A DNA stretch of 64,000 bases from Choanephora cucurbitarum (GCA_025331435.1 JAIWNI010000051.1:1-64000); one strand, 5' to 3'; positions 10,536-27,177 are shown, counted from the first letter of the stretch. Program-made: numbers and translations. The notes: a model not told the origin generated them from the letters alone.

Positions 10536-12421
10536 TTATGTAGATTTGGTAAATCGTTTCAATCGTTCTTCAGCTGCTCTAGCACGTTTTTCTCGCTCTA
10601 GGCGCATACGTGCCTCTGGTGTCATATGGATTGTATTGGCTACATCAGTAGATGGAGCACTCAACAATCGACCCTGACCCATCTTTTTAGTCACCTTCTC
10701 TTCCTCTCGTTGCTTTTGTTGTTGTTGTTCTTCTGCTTCTTCTTGTTTTGCTTTTTGCTGAGCTATCCATGCCTTCTTTTCTTGTTCTCTTGCTTGCTTT
10801 TTCTTTTCTTTAGCCATCTGTTCCTTTTCCTGCTGTTCGCTCAATGGACTGGGTACACGCGCCTTCTCTAGCCAAGCCCACTTTTCTGGTAAATCATGCA
10901 TACACCGTCTGAATGCATTACGTGCTTCTTTATCTTTGCATACTTCATAAGCTGTCTTTCCTGCACCACTGACAAAAGTAGGATCAGCATCATACTGTGT
11001 CAAAAGGGCCGAAATCAACTGAGCACCCTCTTGCCCTCCTCCCTGACCAGCCACTAAATGAAGTAAAGTAGGGAAATGATAGAGATCTTGACCCTCCTCT
11101 TCAGCCAACTGAGACGGCAAGGGACCTGAAATATCCAACACATGTTTTTCAAGGTAGCCCAATGTCACATTTGTTTTGTTTTGACGTACAAGACTTATCA
11201 ACCGAGTCCAGGCTGAATCCAGAGTACTTTGTGTTTCTTGTGATGATTTTTGGTTGACCGTGGTTGATTTAGCCAACTGATGCTCTGCCTTCAATTCCTT
11301 CTCTATCCATCTCTGTCGATACTCCTCAATTGCTTCTGGATTGATCTCAACTACCTTGACAGTCACCATCTCCAACAAGACACGCTTAAGTTCATCCAAT
11401 GTAGGACGTCGTGTGGCAAATGGAATGGACTTGACTTTGACTTGATCCAGGACAGCACCTTCATAATGAAACAGTAATTTTCGATTCCCACTGGGTGCAT
11501 GAACACAGACCATCTCACTCTGTTGGATGTACTGACTCCATTCAGACACAACCTGACGCACCTCTTGTTGCAACATCTGTTCATTATAACGACGGATTTG
11601 AGCACCTGCCGACTTGGCTGCTGAGCCTTTGGCTTGGTCGTTAGTTGATTGAGATCCACCTTGCTTTCGACGGGTAGTGTAGCGGTGAATAGTTCGATGA
11701 GCTACCATCTTGACCTGACGAAGATGAAGTTGACTAGAGGTCATATCAACCACACAACCAGCGAAATGGCCACCACCCAACATCAAAAGTGTCCAGTATT
11801 TAGGCTTCTTTTGTAATGCGCGTAATGTCTTACCCTCTTCAAGTAGATGGCGATAGATACCGTAATGAATTGTGTCTTCTTTGGATGTCTTGAACCAGGT
11901 CAAAGCAGAGTATTTCTTCATGATGGGTAACACGACTTGTTTGGCATCGTTAGCTAGTTGTTCTTGTCGTTCTTGAGCTAATTTTTGCTGACTGACTAAG
12001 GTATCAATGTCATCGTCTTCTTCACTTTCAGAGCCCGAGATGCTTTCTGTTAAGTCTGTTTTCTTTTTTGTTAGATGGAGCTTTCCTTTTTGTTTTGTCA
12101 CTTGCCTGCTAACAAAAGTTCAAACTGATCAAATGAAACAGGTGATGACTTCAAGACCACTTTACGTTTCATGTTGTACCGATGCCAATCTGTTCTGAAG
12201 TGTTGACGTTGTTCTTCTCTGTCATCAAACAGGACATTGCATGTCAAGCAACCAATTGTGTTATTATCTTCTAGATCAAGTTGTTCTATTGGCAAGTCTT
12301 CTTTTTCTTCTTTTTGAGATAAGCCTAAAATGGCGTCTGTATCCTGTTCTAATGGATAAAGCTGATCGATTAACGGTGAAGGGATATTGAATACAATCAG
12401 TGGGGTATCTTGTTGTCTCAT
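10536..12421 (-). CDS. VMS1: Vms1/ANKZF1 peptidyl-tRNA hydrolase of ribosome quality control
   Basis: Releases stalled nascent chains from 60S-peptidyl-tRNA and works with Cdc48/p97. Exon 1 (12106-12421) holds the C2H2-type finger CLTCNVLF...HFRTDWHRYN. Exon 2 (10536-12055) contains the VLRF1 domain with a GGHFAGCVVD strand, the KQGGSQ segment whose Gln is the catalytic residue in the family, and AGAQIRRYNE. Ankyrin-like repeats and a charged coiled coil follow. Near the C-terminus is a perfect VCP-interacting motif, R-x5-AA-x2-R (REKRARAAEER). The two exons only join in frame through a GC-AG intron (12056-12105, donor GCAAGT, branch CTAAC). This gives 1836 nt, 611 residues, and restores the family's ISGSESE segment. 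Confidence 0.93.
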
Positions 12422-12506
12422 GGTTAGTTTCTAAAGTATGAATAAAATAAAAAGAGAGTTTTTATTGTGATTAATTCTAGAATACCGCAGCAACTCTAAA
12501 GTTCCG

Positions 12507-13912
12507 CTAAGAATGAATGCGATAGGCACTTGTCTTGTTCTTAAAGACAGCTTCAGACCAAGCAAAATCTGGCTGAATCTTACTATAGCGTGTAGCACAA
12601 CTCCAGTCTGTCCAGTCTAATGATACAATATGAGTTTATAAGCAACAGATGTTGTTATTCTGATTCTTACCGAAATTATCTTTATCATTGCACCAACACT
12701 TCTTTTGTAACCATGGATCAATGGGGCAGTGCATTAATGGATTATGCTTGTAACCAATATCATTAAAGAAATGGACTTCTGAAGTCTTGAGCATCATGGC
12801 TACAGCTAGTGAGTGCACGGGTGCATCACCCCATCGTTCGTAAAAGAAACCACCTTGTCGATCCAAGAAATCAAAGAATTTGAGATAACGTTCACTTCTG
12901 AAAAACTCAAGTGAGCCAATCTATAGTACTCTGTTAATTTCTATTGCCTCACATTCTTGTATGGGCTCTCACCTCAAAGTTAGACCAGAAATGGCATCCA
13001 TTGTAATTTGTGAAATCATCATCTGTCAGCCATGATAGCAAACTGCCTTCACCACGTTGAATTAATTCTGGGTGTTGCTCCATGAATTTCTTCGTTGTCT
13101 CCCAAAGAGTAGGAATGGTTTCTTTGTATTCAGTCAAGGACAATGTCCAGCCTAGAATAGATAGGTTGATGTCTAGTTTGCAGGAAGCACGGTTTATTGC
13201 TTACCATATTTATAATCATTGTCTTTCATCATTTGGAACACATCATAATCAATATCACAGAAATACTGTACATCAGGTTCAACGCGCCAGTAGTATTCAA
13301 ATTGATCTAACAATGGATGTCTAAAGAAAAAGCCGGATTGAAATCTAATAGAGAGTAAGTCATAAAAAAAACAGAAGAAAAGAAATCTTACCTGCACATA
13401 TGGCGATAAGATTCACTACCACCATAGATCACTTTTCTGTTTTCCAGATCCTTTCTACATTCAGCTGCATGGGTCTGATTGATGAAATCAGGATATCCCC
13501 ACATAGATTCATCAATTTTACCATAATATGTCTTTGCTTTGGTCAGGTCAGATGTCTTTTGTTTGAACTCGTCTGTAAAATGCTCTTCATTCAGAAACAC
13601 ATAAGGGTAATTAAAGTGTCGGTTAAATCTATCTTCTAATTGACGTATAGACTGACGAAGGCCTTGGAGCTCTCTGTTTCTAGCCAAGATAACAAAAGCA
13701 GCTTTGACTGGTGGGGTAGAAGAAGGACGTTTATGGACAGAAGATGGAGGGAAATGTGGGTGGTGCTTATCTTTTGTCTTTTCCAATTGATCTAGTAAGT
13801 GGTCTGAGAGTTTTCTTGAAGAATGACTAGGCATAAAGAGATATCCAATTAAGCACAGAGTAGCTATCACTAACATCAATTGAACGCCTAACGATTGCCT
13901 TCTTTTGTTCAT
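12507..13912 (-). CDS. Alpha-1,2-mannosyltransferase, KRE2/MNT1 family (GT15)
   Basis: A Golgi type II membrane enzyme that adds alpha-1,2-mannose to O- and N-linked glycans using GDP-mannose. The start at 13912 gives a short basic cytosolic tail and one signal-anchor helix ([15 protein letters not shown]), then a stem. The catalytic domain has [73 protein letters not shown] and MHCPIDPW, all typical of GT15. The last exon ends [19 protein letters not shown] with a stop at 12507. About five introns were inferred. Which of the Kre2/Ktr paralogues it matches cannot be stated. Confidence 0.92.
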
Positions 13913-15535
13913 TGTGTGCTTATATCTGTCTTTGAAGAAGAAGAAGATAGTGAAAGAAAGGTTGGATCAGAAATATGTTGATGGTATATAAAATATATGC
14001 TTTGTTATTGTTGTTGTTAAGTATGGTATTTTAAACATTCTTTTCAGAAATCATAAGGTACATTAAATTATGCTTATTTCTTCACTAGTTAGCCAGAAGA
14101 AATAGAATGCGCGTTCTTCTTTTTCCCTTTCTTTTGAGTGAAGTCTAGTTGAGAGTATGAACAGATAGAAGGTGGTTGCAACGAACCCGGACAAAAAGAA
14201 AGCACTCTGCTTAATCAGATCAACTAATGATCAAAGCTAAATTGCAGTTCATATTAAAATCTCGATACGAAACAGAGACGAAAAGAATTCTTATTCATTT
14301 TCTAAGCACATGAAGAGGTTGCTATTAGTGTGATTAGAGTTTTACAAACAACTTTATATCCACTCATGCATTTCTCTTTCTTCTTTACAAAAAAGAATGG
14401 AGGGGAAACTTTTCAAGGCTTAGGATTGCTACTCATTTTGTTTAACATAGCTATGTTTGACACTACTTTATTTACAATATGAATACGCGAGGAGATCCAT
14501 GATTGTGGTCTCCTGTTCAAGTAAAAGTGTACTTTTTAAAAGGGTGAAATGAGTGCGCCGATAAAAAAAAAAGCTAGTCATCATTTCGAGAAAATTTTTT
14601 TAATATCATATTCGTATAAAATGGTGAAGTAAATTTGAAGCCTTTTTCTTTTCTTTTCTTTAACTTTGTCTACAAAGACTGCATTCAGTGCACTAAAAGG
14701 TAAATTCTTAATTCAAACATAAAACTATGAAAGAGAGAAAATAGACAGACACGTTTGTGTGTGATGATTAAGTTTTTTGCTGAGGGAGGTCCTCATATAC
14801 GCAACAGAGGCCTTCTGTATTGTATGATCGATTTTTTATACTTGCCCTCTCTGAAACAAACTTGTATTACTATTTTTCTCTCTTTACATTTGTAATTTGG
14901 TGACATCTAGTTATTAACAGTTTTCTTTTTCTTATAGAAGGCTTAAATGTATCTTTCTTTGCTTATAAATAAAATACTTTATTAAAAAAATATCAAACTA
15001 GTTTCGAGTTTCGTAAATACAATGTTAAATGATTTGCAAAATAAAATTAGAGACTCTCCAGGGTCACAAAAAAAAGGAAGGGGGGGGGCTAAACTTGCTT
15101 ATGAGATACAAACTCCCCTTAGTGATCTGTTTTCAAGCATGCTGTAAATAGCCCCCCCCCCTGCCTCTGCCTGCTCTTTTTAACCAGTAAGATAGGTCTT
15201 ATGCTTGCTTCTTTGAAAGTTTCAAAAGTGGAAAAAAAAAAGCTGATACGCCTTTAACTAGCAGTAAGATAGACCATCAAGGCAGAATCTCATGTTAAAA
15301 CTTAAAGTGATTTCAGTGTGTATGATAAAAGATAGCCTTTAGATGGTTATTTGTTTCGAGTTTAGTTTATTGAGAAAAAGAAATTGCAAATACATTAATC
15401 TATTCAAATCAAAAGCGAGGTGAGTGGGGATATAATAAGAATGTTTACAAGAGAAAACTTCGACATATGTCTACTCTTTTGGGCAAAGAAAATGTATTCG
15501 TTTGACCTTCATTTGGTATTGTTTTTTTTGGGGGG
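13913..15535. other. 1.6-kb intergenic region
   Basis: Between two minus-strand genes. It holds the promoter of the mannosyltransferase gene (right part) and the 3' flank of the zinc-cluster gene. AT-rich with T-runs. The only distinct structure is a G9/C10 inverted repeat at 15080-15160. No coding exon was recognised on either strand. Confidence 0.5.
15080..15160. repeat. Poly-G / poly-C inverted repeat
   Basis: The left arm (15080-15091, nine G then CTA) is the exact reverse complement of the right arm (15149-15160). They are separated by 57 bp. The 12-bp arms could pair as a hairpin in single strands or transcripts. G9 could also form other secondary structures. It lies about 380 bp downstream of the zinc-cluster gene's stop codon. 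Confidence 0.7.
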
Positions 15536-16700
15536 TTAATTTATTAGCATCTTTTTTTGAAGTCTTGGGCGACCCCGAGGCTTGTGTTTTACATCTTGAC
15601 AACCAATTTTGCCAGTAGCCACGCACCGACGACAGGGACGCACATTGTCGCATCGCAAATGCGAGCGCTTGCAATGGTTACATGCCTTATCTACATTGCG
15701 GCCTTTTTTGCCGATACTGTTGCTAGACAAGGATTTTCCCACTATCTTCTTCTCTTGCTCTTGTTCTCTATCACTCTCAATGTCCGAGAGGGGATGATGA
15801 GACATATAGTAAGGCAAATTGCTGTTGTTATCTAAAGAGTATGAAGACACAGGCTTTTGTCTTTGTTGATTATGATGTTTCTGCTTCCTCTTTTGTCTTT
15901 GCGAGCCATATTCAGGCAAACAACTCATAGACACTGATTTTGGAGGTTGTTTTCGACTGTTTGTCATTGAATTGATTTTCTTTAGATTTGTGATTGTGTT
16001 TTCTGATAGAACTAAATCTTCTTCTTCATTTTCTATCGAAGAAGCTGATGACATAGAGGAGAATGAAAAGGATGTCGAAAGTAATGGTGTTGAGCGATTG
16101 CGTTGTTCCTGAGCTGATAGAAATGGAGGGATGAATGGCGGATAGTCCTAAATGTATGTTTAGTAAAGTAAAGCGAAAAAAAAGGCAGATCTTGTTTCTA
16201 CTTACAATAGACTGACAATTCAAATTAGATGCCATAGATGGATGCGTGTTGACAGGATAGTCACAGTGAATGGGGTCCATAAAGCACAAGTCTTGAAAGG
16301 AATCTAATGGGTGACATAGAAATTGTTCTTGTGAGAAGTAACTGGTATCGAGGCCTGCTGCTATACCAGAAGGTGGGTTGAAGGAAGAGTTCGAAGATGC
16401 TGTTGTAGGTGTGGTATCCATTCCATAAAAGGGAGTTGTTAGAAAAGCATATGGAGGATGTGCCAGATCGGTGGCATCTGTTCCTGTACATTGGAATGGA
16501 TCGAATTCATTTATGATTGCAGGAACTTCAGTACAAAATTCTTGAAGTCGTTGGTTCTTTAGGTCAGTCTGAACTTGTAGTGTTTGTTGGAGATGATTAT
16601 AGACGAGATTGTCAGCTGGGTATGGATAGTTGTAGAAGGGTGAGTTTCTGTCTAAATTTTTGGATGACTCGAAAATGTCATGATCATAGTTCATCATCAC
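15536..16700 (-). CDS. Zn2Cys6 transcription factor with C-terminal zinc cluster and AT-hook
   Basis: A putative nuclear DNA-binding regulator. Exon 1 (16206-16700) and exon 2 (15536-16147) join QSI to DYPPF across a GTAAGT intron and give about 368 residues. The first 270 residues are a low-complexity Asn/Ser/Pro/aromatic-rich region with no domain. The binuclear zinc cluster, ACNHCKRSHLRC then RPCRRC, lies near residues 320-345. It resembles the class that includes carbon-source regulators such as Ert1/Rds2. An AT-hook-like PRGRPRL follows immediately, and the protein ends a few residues later. Most fungal zinc-cluster proteins carry the cluster near the N-terminus, so this layout is atypical. 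Targets are unknown. Confidence 0.88.
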
Positions 16701-16747
16701 TGTTATAAAATCAGAAGAGAAAACGTATCAAAAGAAAAAGAAGGGAG

Positions 16748-16767
16748 CGAGAGAGAGAGAGAGAGAG
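16748..16767. repeat. GA microsatellite upstream of the zinc-cluster gene
   Basis: About ten GA units roughly 50 bp upstream of the start codon of the zinc-cluster gene (CT-rich on its coding strand). This matches the pyrimidine-rich promoter tracts seen upstream of other genes in the window. Confidence 0.7.
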
Positions 16768-16940
16768 TAAGAGAATAAAAAAGAGAAAAAAAGGAAAGAA
16801 AGAAACAGACTGGTTGATAGAAATGTAGTTTTAGTTATGATTTTTTAAAAAAAAAAGATAGTAAAAATTAACAAACCATTAAATACAAGCATTCTTAGAC
16901 CAATTTGCATCAATCAAACCATTGTTCGTTATCAACGGGC

Positions 16941-17374
16941 TTATCCATGGTTAGCGTTTAAATCAAGATCAGAAAGCGTTTTACGCTTCTTTTTGTCTAT
17001 CTTCCCGCTACTTGCTTCTATGCCGATGTTCTTTTCATTGAATAAAGAACTTGAAGCTTACATGTGTAATTGAATTTAAGAAACTGTATGGAACAGTAGG
17101 CTCCCTCTAAAAAACCTTCAAAGTGCATTGAACGAAGAAAATAGAGCAAAAAAAAAAGAAAGTATAAAAAAACAAATACCAAGCACATATCTCGTTCAAT
17201 AACAAATACATCCGTTAAGCAAGGATTCGTATCGAAGCATAGTTCAAGATCAAGTCTGCAAATCTGCATAAAAATTCTCTCCTGATTTAATTTTTCTTTA
17301 AATCCATATATGATTTCAAATGCAACTATACATATTCCATACGTATAAAAAGATGAAGCTGAGGAGGGGAGCAT
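16941..17374 (-). CDS. Possible spliced gene of unknown function
   Basis: Two stretches on the minus strand look coding. The first runs from an ATG at 17374 for about 65 codons to a GTATTT donor near 17178. The second, 16941-17056, follows an AAG acceptor and encodes 37 residues. It includes a basic cluster (KIDKKKRKTLSDLDL) that could be a nuclear localisation signal, then a stop. The middle of the gene is ambiguous, since several acceptors are possible between 17060 and 17125. No family is recognised. It may be a genuine small gene or a decayed one. Confidence 0.25.
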
Positions 17375-22509
<5,135 letters not shown>

Positions 22510-22694
22510 GTGTCTTATTTAATCTGTCTACAACATACAGTTTCAACCGCCCATTTATTTGTTAATATCAATTGACTATCAAAATAAAATATTTTTTCTA
22601 ACTAAAAAAAGCATCACCTTCAGTTGTGTAATCTTTCTAAAGCGTACATGCAATTTTCTCTCTTTTTTCTTTTCTTTTTTAAGGCACCTTTTCA

Positions 22695-23605
22695 ATGACC
22701 TTGCTGTCGTTCTTTGGCTGTCTCTTTTTAGCTTATGGTCCTATTCTCTCAATATTTTTCTTATACATAGCGCCCAATGCTCAATATGTACTACTGATGG
22801 TGTCAAGGTAATCTCACCATCTCCATCATTTAAATCAACGCAAGCCTAATCTTCTTCACAAAAGCGCATTCTTCTGCCTCATTGCTTTGCTCATCTCGAG
22901 TGTAATCTGGTACCTGGCAAAATCAACACAAACTATTCATTATGTTAGTATTGCTTATAGTGTGGCCATTCAAGAGTTGTTTCGTTGGGGTTTTTATCTC
23001 TTGTTGACCCGAGCTGAATATGGCTTAAATACAGTATCAGCTAACCCTAAGTCACCTTTTAATCGCCATGTATTTAGTTTTGGTAAGTCCATTCTTGAGT
23101 ACGTATACATACATACATTAACACTTTGTAATTTAAGTCTCTGGATTTGGTTATGCACTGATGGGTGCACTTGTTGGTTATATCTCTCTTTTAGTTGAAT
23201 CGATTGGTCCTGGCGTCATGATGTGTCCTTCATGCCCTAAAGCAACACTCTATTTTATATCTGCCATCACTACTTCTTTGTTTTCATTACTACATATGGC
23301 CTGGATGATGGTTTCTTTTGATGGGTTTTCCGAATTACCACAAACAAGAGGCTGGCTTAAAATAGGCTGGGTTGTTGTATCTCATTACGGTGCATCCTTT
23401 GCTGTAAGCTTATTATAGAAGAAATAGAAATGTAATGCTCAAACCAAATTGTTTATAGACTACACTGAATTCCTCGACCACAGTTCAATACGGATGTGTG
23501 TATGCCATTGTTATTTGTCTCTGCTTGATTAGTGTTTCTGTGCTGCTGGTTTTTTCATCTCTCAAAACAAAAGTCAAGTTAGTGGCGAAGCAACAACAAC
23601 AATAA
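22695..23605 (+). CDS. APH1: Gamma-secretase subunit APH-1
   Basis: A polytopic scaffold subunit of gamma-secretase, the intramembrane protease built on presenilin, in ER, Golgi and endosomal membranes. Exons 22695-22807, 22865-23082, 23138-23403 and 23459-23605 sum to 744 nt. The 247 residues match the usual length of APH-1. Features in order: FFGCLFLAYGPI (TM1), AFFCLIALLISSVIW (TM2), IQELFRWGFYLLLTRAE, SGFGYALMGALVG...IGPGV (TM4), SLLHMAW and VVSHYGASF. Both intramembrane His residues conserved in animal APH-1 (LLHxxW and SH) are kept. The GxxxGxxxG motif of TM4 appears as GxxxAxxxA. The protein ends in a Gln run. Confidence 0.93.
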
Positions 23606-23912
23606 TAAAACCTTACCCCACATTATACCCTCCTCCCCCCCTCTCTATCATATCGCTTCGTTCTCTCTTTATAAAAATTAGCTATATGCTCTTGGCTAAG
23701 ATTACCTGTTTTGAGTAATGTACTCTCTTTCATTTTTCTTTCTATAGTTTAGTAATGTCAAAGTACATAGCGAGAGAAGCATACTAATTAATCGAGTATG
23801 AAATTTATTGTTATGCCTGGGTAGCACCATCGAAAGGTAACACAACATTCAAGCTTTACCAAAAAAAAAGACAGTTGGTTTATAATATACATAGTTTTCT
23901 TCCTCTTTTTTT

Positions 23913-24252
23913 TTAGTCAAGATCAAGGTCGTCATGATGCGAATTGGATTCGCTCTCGTTGTTGTTGTTGTTGTTGTTGCTGCTGTTTTGCTGAGGTGAT
24001 CTACCTAATTGATTGGCCCATGGAAATCCAGTGGACAGGAGCGGCCACGTTGTAGGGGTTCCGGATCCACTGTGTGTACCAGGGAAGCTGCCGCTGACAA
24101 TGGTAAAGCTTTCTGTATGGCTTATGTTGCCGCTGTTTTGCGACGATGTTGTGGTATGAATTTCTGTTCTATCGTTACTTGATGATTGCGTGCGCTGGGT
24201 ATTTTCGGCATTATTATCTTCCATCTGTGTATCCTGACCATTGTCATTGTCA

Positions 24253-24318
<66 letters not shown>

Positions 24319-25820
24319 TCCGTGTTAACATTATTACTGCTGGTATTATTACTGTTACCATTACTGTCGTTGCTACTGTTACTGTTACTGTTACTGTTGT
24401 TGTCATTGTTGTTGGACTCTTGCTCAGGCACAACAGAATGGCGACTGAACGCACATACAGATAGACAAGACGAAGTGAGTAGATCGTTTGAGCAATTGAG
24501 CTATCATCATAATTACCAAACAGGACAAGTGCCATTTAACTTGAGCCATGGCTTAATACAGTCATCATGGAAGATATGTAGACATGGAAGTTCGATCACT
24601 TGTTCAGTCGGTTCAAAGTTGTCTTTACAAACTGCACAATCAATTTCTTGGGCTTATTTTTTTATAATAATAAAATAAGTCAAATGTCAAGATGTGTAGA
24701 GCTCATAAACTTACTTTTCTCTTTATCAGTCAATGATCTCTTGGGAAGCGAATCAATCACTTGCTCAGGTGCAGGAGGCGGTGCAGATGCACTTCAGTAG
24801 AAACATTAGAATAAAGAATAGGCACAATATACATTTCTGTCTCTTCTTTTACCTTCCTGCTTGTTCCATCAGTTGAGTAATAATGTTGTCAAGAGCTGTT
24901 TGAGAAAATACATAATCGTTGGGATTGCCTACCAATCCACCATCAATCGGTGCACCTGTCATGGCTGATAAGAACTGTAAAATACTAAAAGAGAAACAGT
25001 TATAAACTGACATGATAATTGCCATCCTTCTTTTTACCTCGCAATACTGTTGCCACGCATTTCTGGTGTTGTGTTGGTTTCCGAGTTTTCATTGTTGTTG
25101 TTGTTGCTGTCTTCGCCTTCTCTGTTCCTAGGCATACTGCCAGGCATTCGTCCTGCACCAGCTGGCATAGGCTCAAAGCGTACATTGCCATCTACCATAT
25201 TACCAAAGAAAATCATAGGTCGACCTGCTTCACCTTCTTCTGGACGCTCATGACCTTCCCCTGTTGGTGTTCCTCCTGCAGCTAAATCGACATTTTGACC
25301 CAGCATGTTGGTCAATAGATTTTGAACAAAATTGCTTATAGGAGTGGTTGGTTGATCATGCTGACCATTTGAAGGTCTTTCTTCTTGATTACCCTCAGCA
25401 GAACGAGGTGCAAAATACTGGAAGATATCGTCTCCCATTTCGCCTATTGATCCGTTACCTGCTTCAGTTTCTGTTCTTTCTGAGTTGTTGTTTAGATTAC
25501 GAACTCTTCCTGTAGAAGGCGAGTAAGAAAAGAAATGGGCTGCTCCTCCACCTGGTAAATGAATATGCCCAGAAGCTATTCTATCGTCGTCTTGGTTACT
25601 ATCGCCAGCGAGAAATTCTCGAGGATCGTCGTCAGATTGAAGCTAGATTGATTCCTATTGTCAGCTATGCTACGCGTGCATATATACAGTTACAAACCTC
25701 TTCAATAAATTGCTCATTACACTGTTGACATGTTGGATCAGGTGCCATATAGATAGCTACTTCACCATTACAAATATGACACCAGTATCTTGGTTGAGCT
25801 TGGCGTGTCTCTGAACTCAT
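23913..25820 (-). CDS. RING-H2 E3 ubiquitin ligase (RNF115/RNF126-like)
   Basis: A cytosolic ubiquitin ligase acting with E2 enzymes. The N-terminus is the zinc-ribbon typical of the class, YWCHICNGEV then CQQCNEQFIEE. A long Asn/Glu/Pro-rich linker follows. Further on is the helix GGLVGNPNDYVFSQTALDNI and the RING-H2 core: CAVCKDNF, LPCLHIFHDDC, and CPVC completed across the last intron (…CPVC|RHS). Six or so exons are present. The C-terminal tail is extremely rich in Ser-Asn dipeptides encoded by a hexanucleotide repeat (about 24256-24318), then an Asn run and an acidic end. This tail is absent from animal homologues. It converges with APH-1. Confidence 0.92.
24256..24318. repeat. Hexanucleotide repeat coding for Ser-Asn in the RING E3
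   Basis: Tandem GTTGCT units (AGCAAC on the coding strand), about ten copies, flanked by more degenerate copies out to about 24410. The unit length is a multiple of three, so copy-number change would alter the Ser-Asn tail without a frameshift. Confidence 0.8.
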
Positions 25821-26299
25821 TATAAATTACTTTTTTCTTCTTCGTATAAAAATAGAAAGAAAAATGACGAAAAGAAAAAAATATACTGACAGAGTTATTT
25901 TATTTTCAGAGTAAATAAGCTAATAACTTGTACAAAAAAATTAGAATGTTGCCTCTTACTATCAAGACAAGGACCAGCACTCATATGCTTGATGGAGGGT
26001 GTACATGTATAGTTATAAAAGAGAGAAAAAAGGAATAAATGGCCTAAGCAAGATTGCATAAAATGCAAGGTTATGCTATAGCAACAGGCCAATCAAACAA
26101 AGGCTCCAGTATTGAATTCGCGCAAGTCAGGCTTGTTTTTAATGAAATTCTTGTTTGATAAATTGAACATTAAATATGCAAATTCTTTTTACAATATATG
26201 TCTATATATATCTATATAAACATATCTTTATAATATTTTTTTTCTCTCTTTTCCTTCTTTTTCTTCAACGTCTTACATTTTTTTTATCATATTAGAACA

Positions 26300-26875
26300 A
26301 TGCAACTATTTTCGCGTATAACAGCCATATTACATTGTGTACGTCTAATTTCACTTGTTACAGCTGTTTCCATTGTGGCTGGCTCGCTTGTGTTCTACAG
26401 TTCAAGCACACTTCCCCTAGAGATAACAGACGACGAGCAAATTGATAAAAGAGACAGTATGATATGGACCATACAGACCATTACTGACCGCCGCTTAATA
26501 TCAACTCTTGTGGCAGCTCAAGCATCTATCTTTTGCCCTCTATTTATTCTCTTAACAACCAATAACCAAGGCAACATACCAAGCAGTGGAGTATCTGTAA
26601 TAGAAATGGCATGTCAATTCCTAATGCCCATTGGTTTGGCTCTCAGCTGGATGTTTTCTATCTTGTTCGATGTGGTGTCTACAGATCTCATTGGTCGTAC
26701 TGATATTTGTCTGATCAAAGAACATTGTATTCTATTTGACTTTCTGTATCTCCTAAAATATTTTATTATTGTACTGTTCTCTATTGAAACAAGTCTTGTT
26801 TTGCTTTCATTTTTTGTTGATCAGAAATCAAGGCAAATTCAATTGCCTTTAGAAAGCCCTAATGAAAAGAATTAA
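26300..26875 (+). CDS. Four-helix membrane protein of unknown function
   Basis: A single-exon frame of 191 residues with an ATG at 26300 and a T-rich leader. Four hydrophobic segments are visible at about residues 13-34, 68-86, 104-124 and 142-168. The first is a signal-anchor-like helix (VRLISLVTAVSIVAGSLVFY), and the last contains LKYFIIVLFSIETSLVLLSFF. A charged loop (TDDEQIDKRDSM) separates helices 1 and 2. The overall shape is like a tetraspan protein, but the CCG motif of tetraspanins is absent. No family is recognised. It is probably a lineage-specific membrane protein. Confidence 0.7.
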   Translation: MQLFSRITAILHCVRLISLVTAVSIVAGSLVFYSSSTLPLEITDDEQIDKRDSMIWTIQTITDRRLISTLVAAQASIFCPLFILLTTNNQGNIPSSGVSVIEMACQFLMPIGLALSWMFSILFDVVSTDLIGRTDICLIKEHCILFDFLYLLKYFIIVLFSIETSLVLLSFFVDQKSRQIQLPLESPNEKN

Positions 26876-27177
26876 ACACATTTATTTTGATTAATCTGCT
26901 CTATCTCTTTCAAGTGTTTGTATGCACATTTCAGTTGTTAATACTTGCATGCTTCCATAAGTTGTAAAGATAAATAGTCAAAGCTATAATTTTATTTCTT
27001 TTTTAAGGAAGCAAGTTTCTATCCAAAAGAATCGGATCTTTTTTTTATTGTTATTTCTCTTTATGTGATGGTAGTTAAAGTTACAAAATAAATATGTAAA
27101 GAAAGAACAAACCTGTCCCTTGTTTCTTTCCTTCTTTCTTTCTTTACCTTATCTTTCCATTACTACTGTTGTTGTCT

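Noticed and set aside
14160..14210. GAACCCGG box resembling a tRNA T-loop (B box)
   Set aside because: No matching A box, acceptor stem or cloverleaf could be built around it on either strand.
24146..24678. Plus-strand frames rich in Leu, Val and Ala over the Ser-Asn repeat
   Set aside because: They are translations of the hexanucleotide repeat of the RING E3 gene in other frames and strand.
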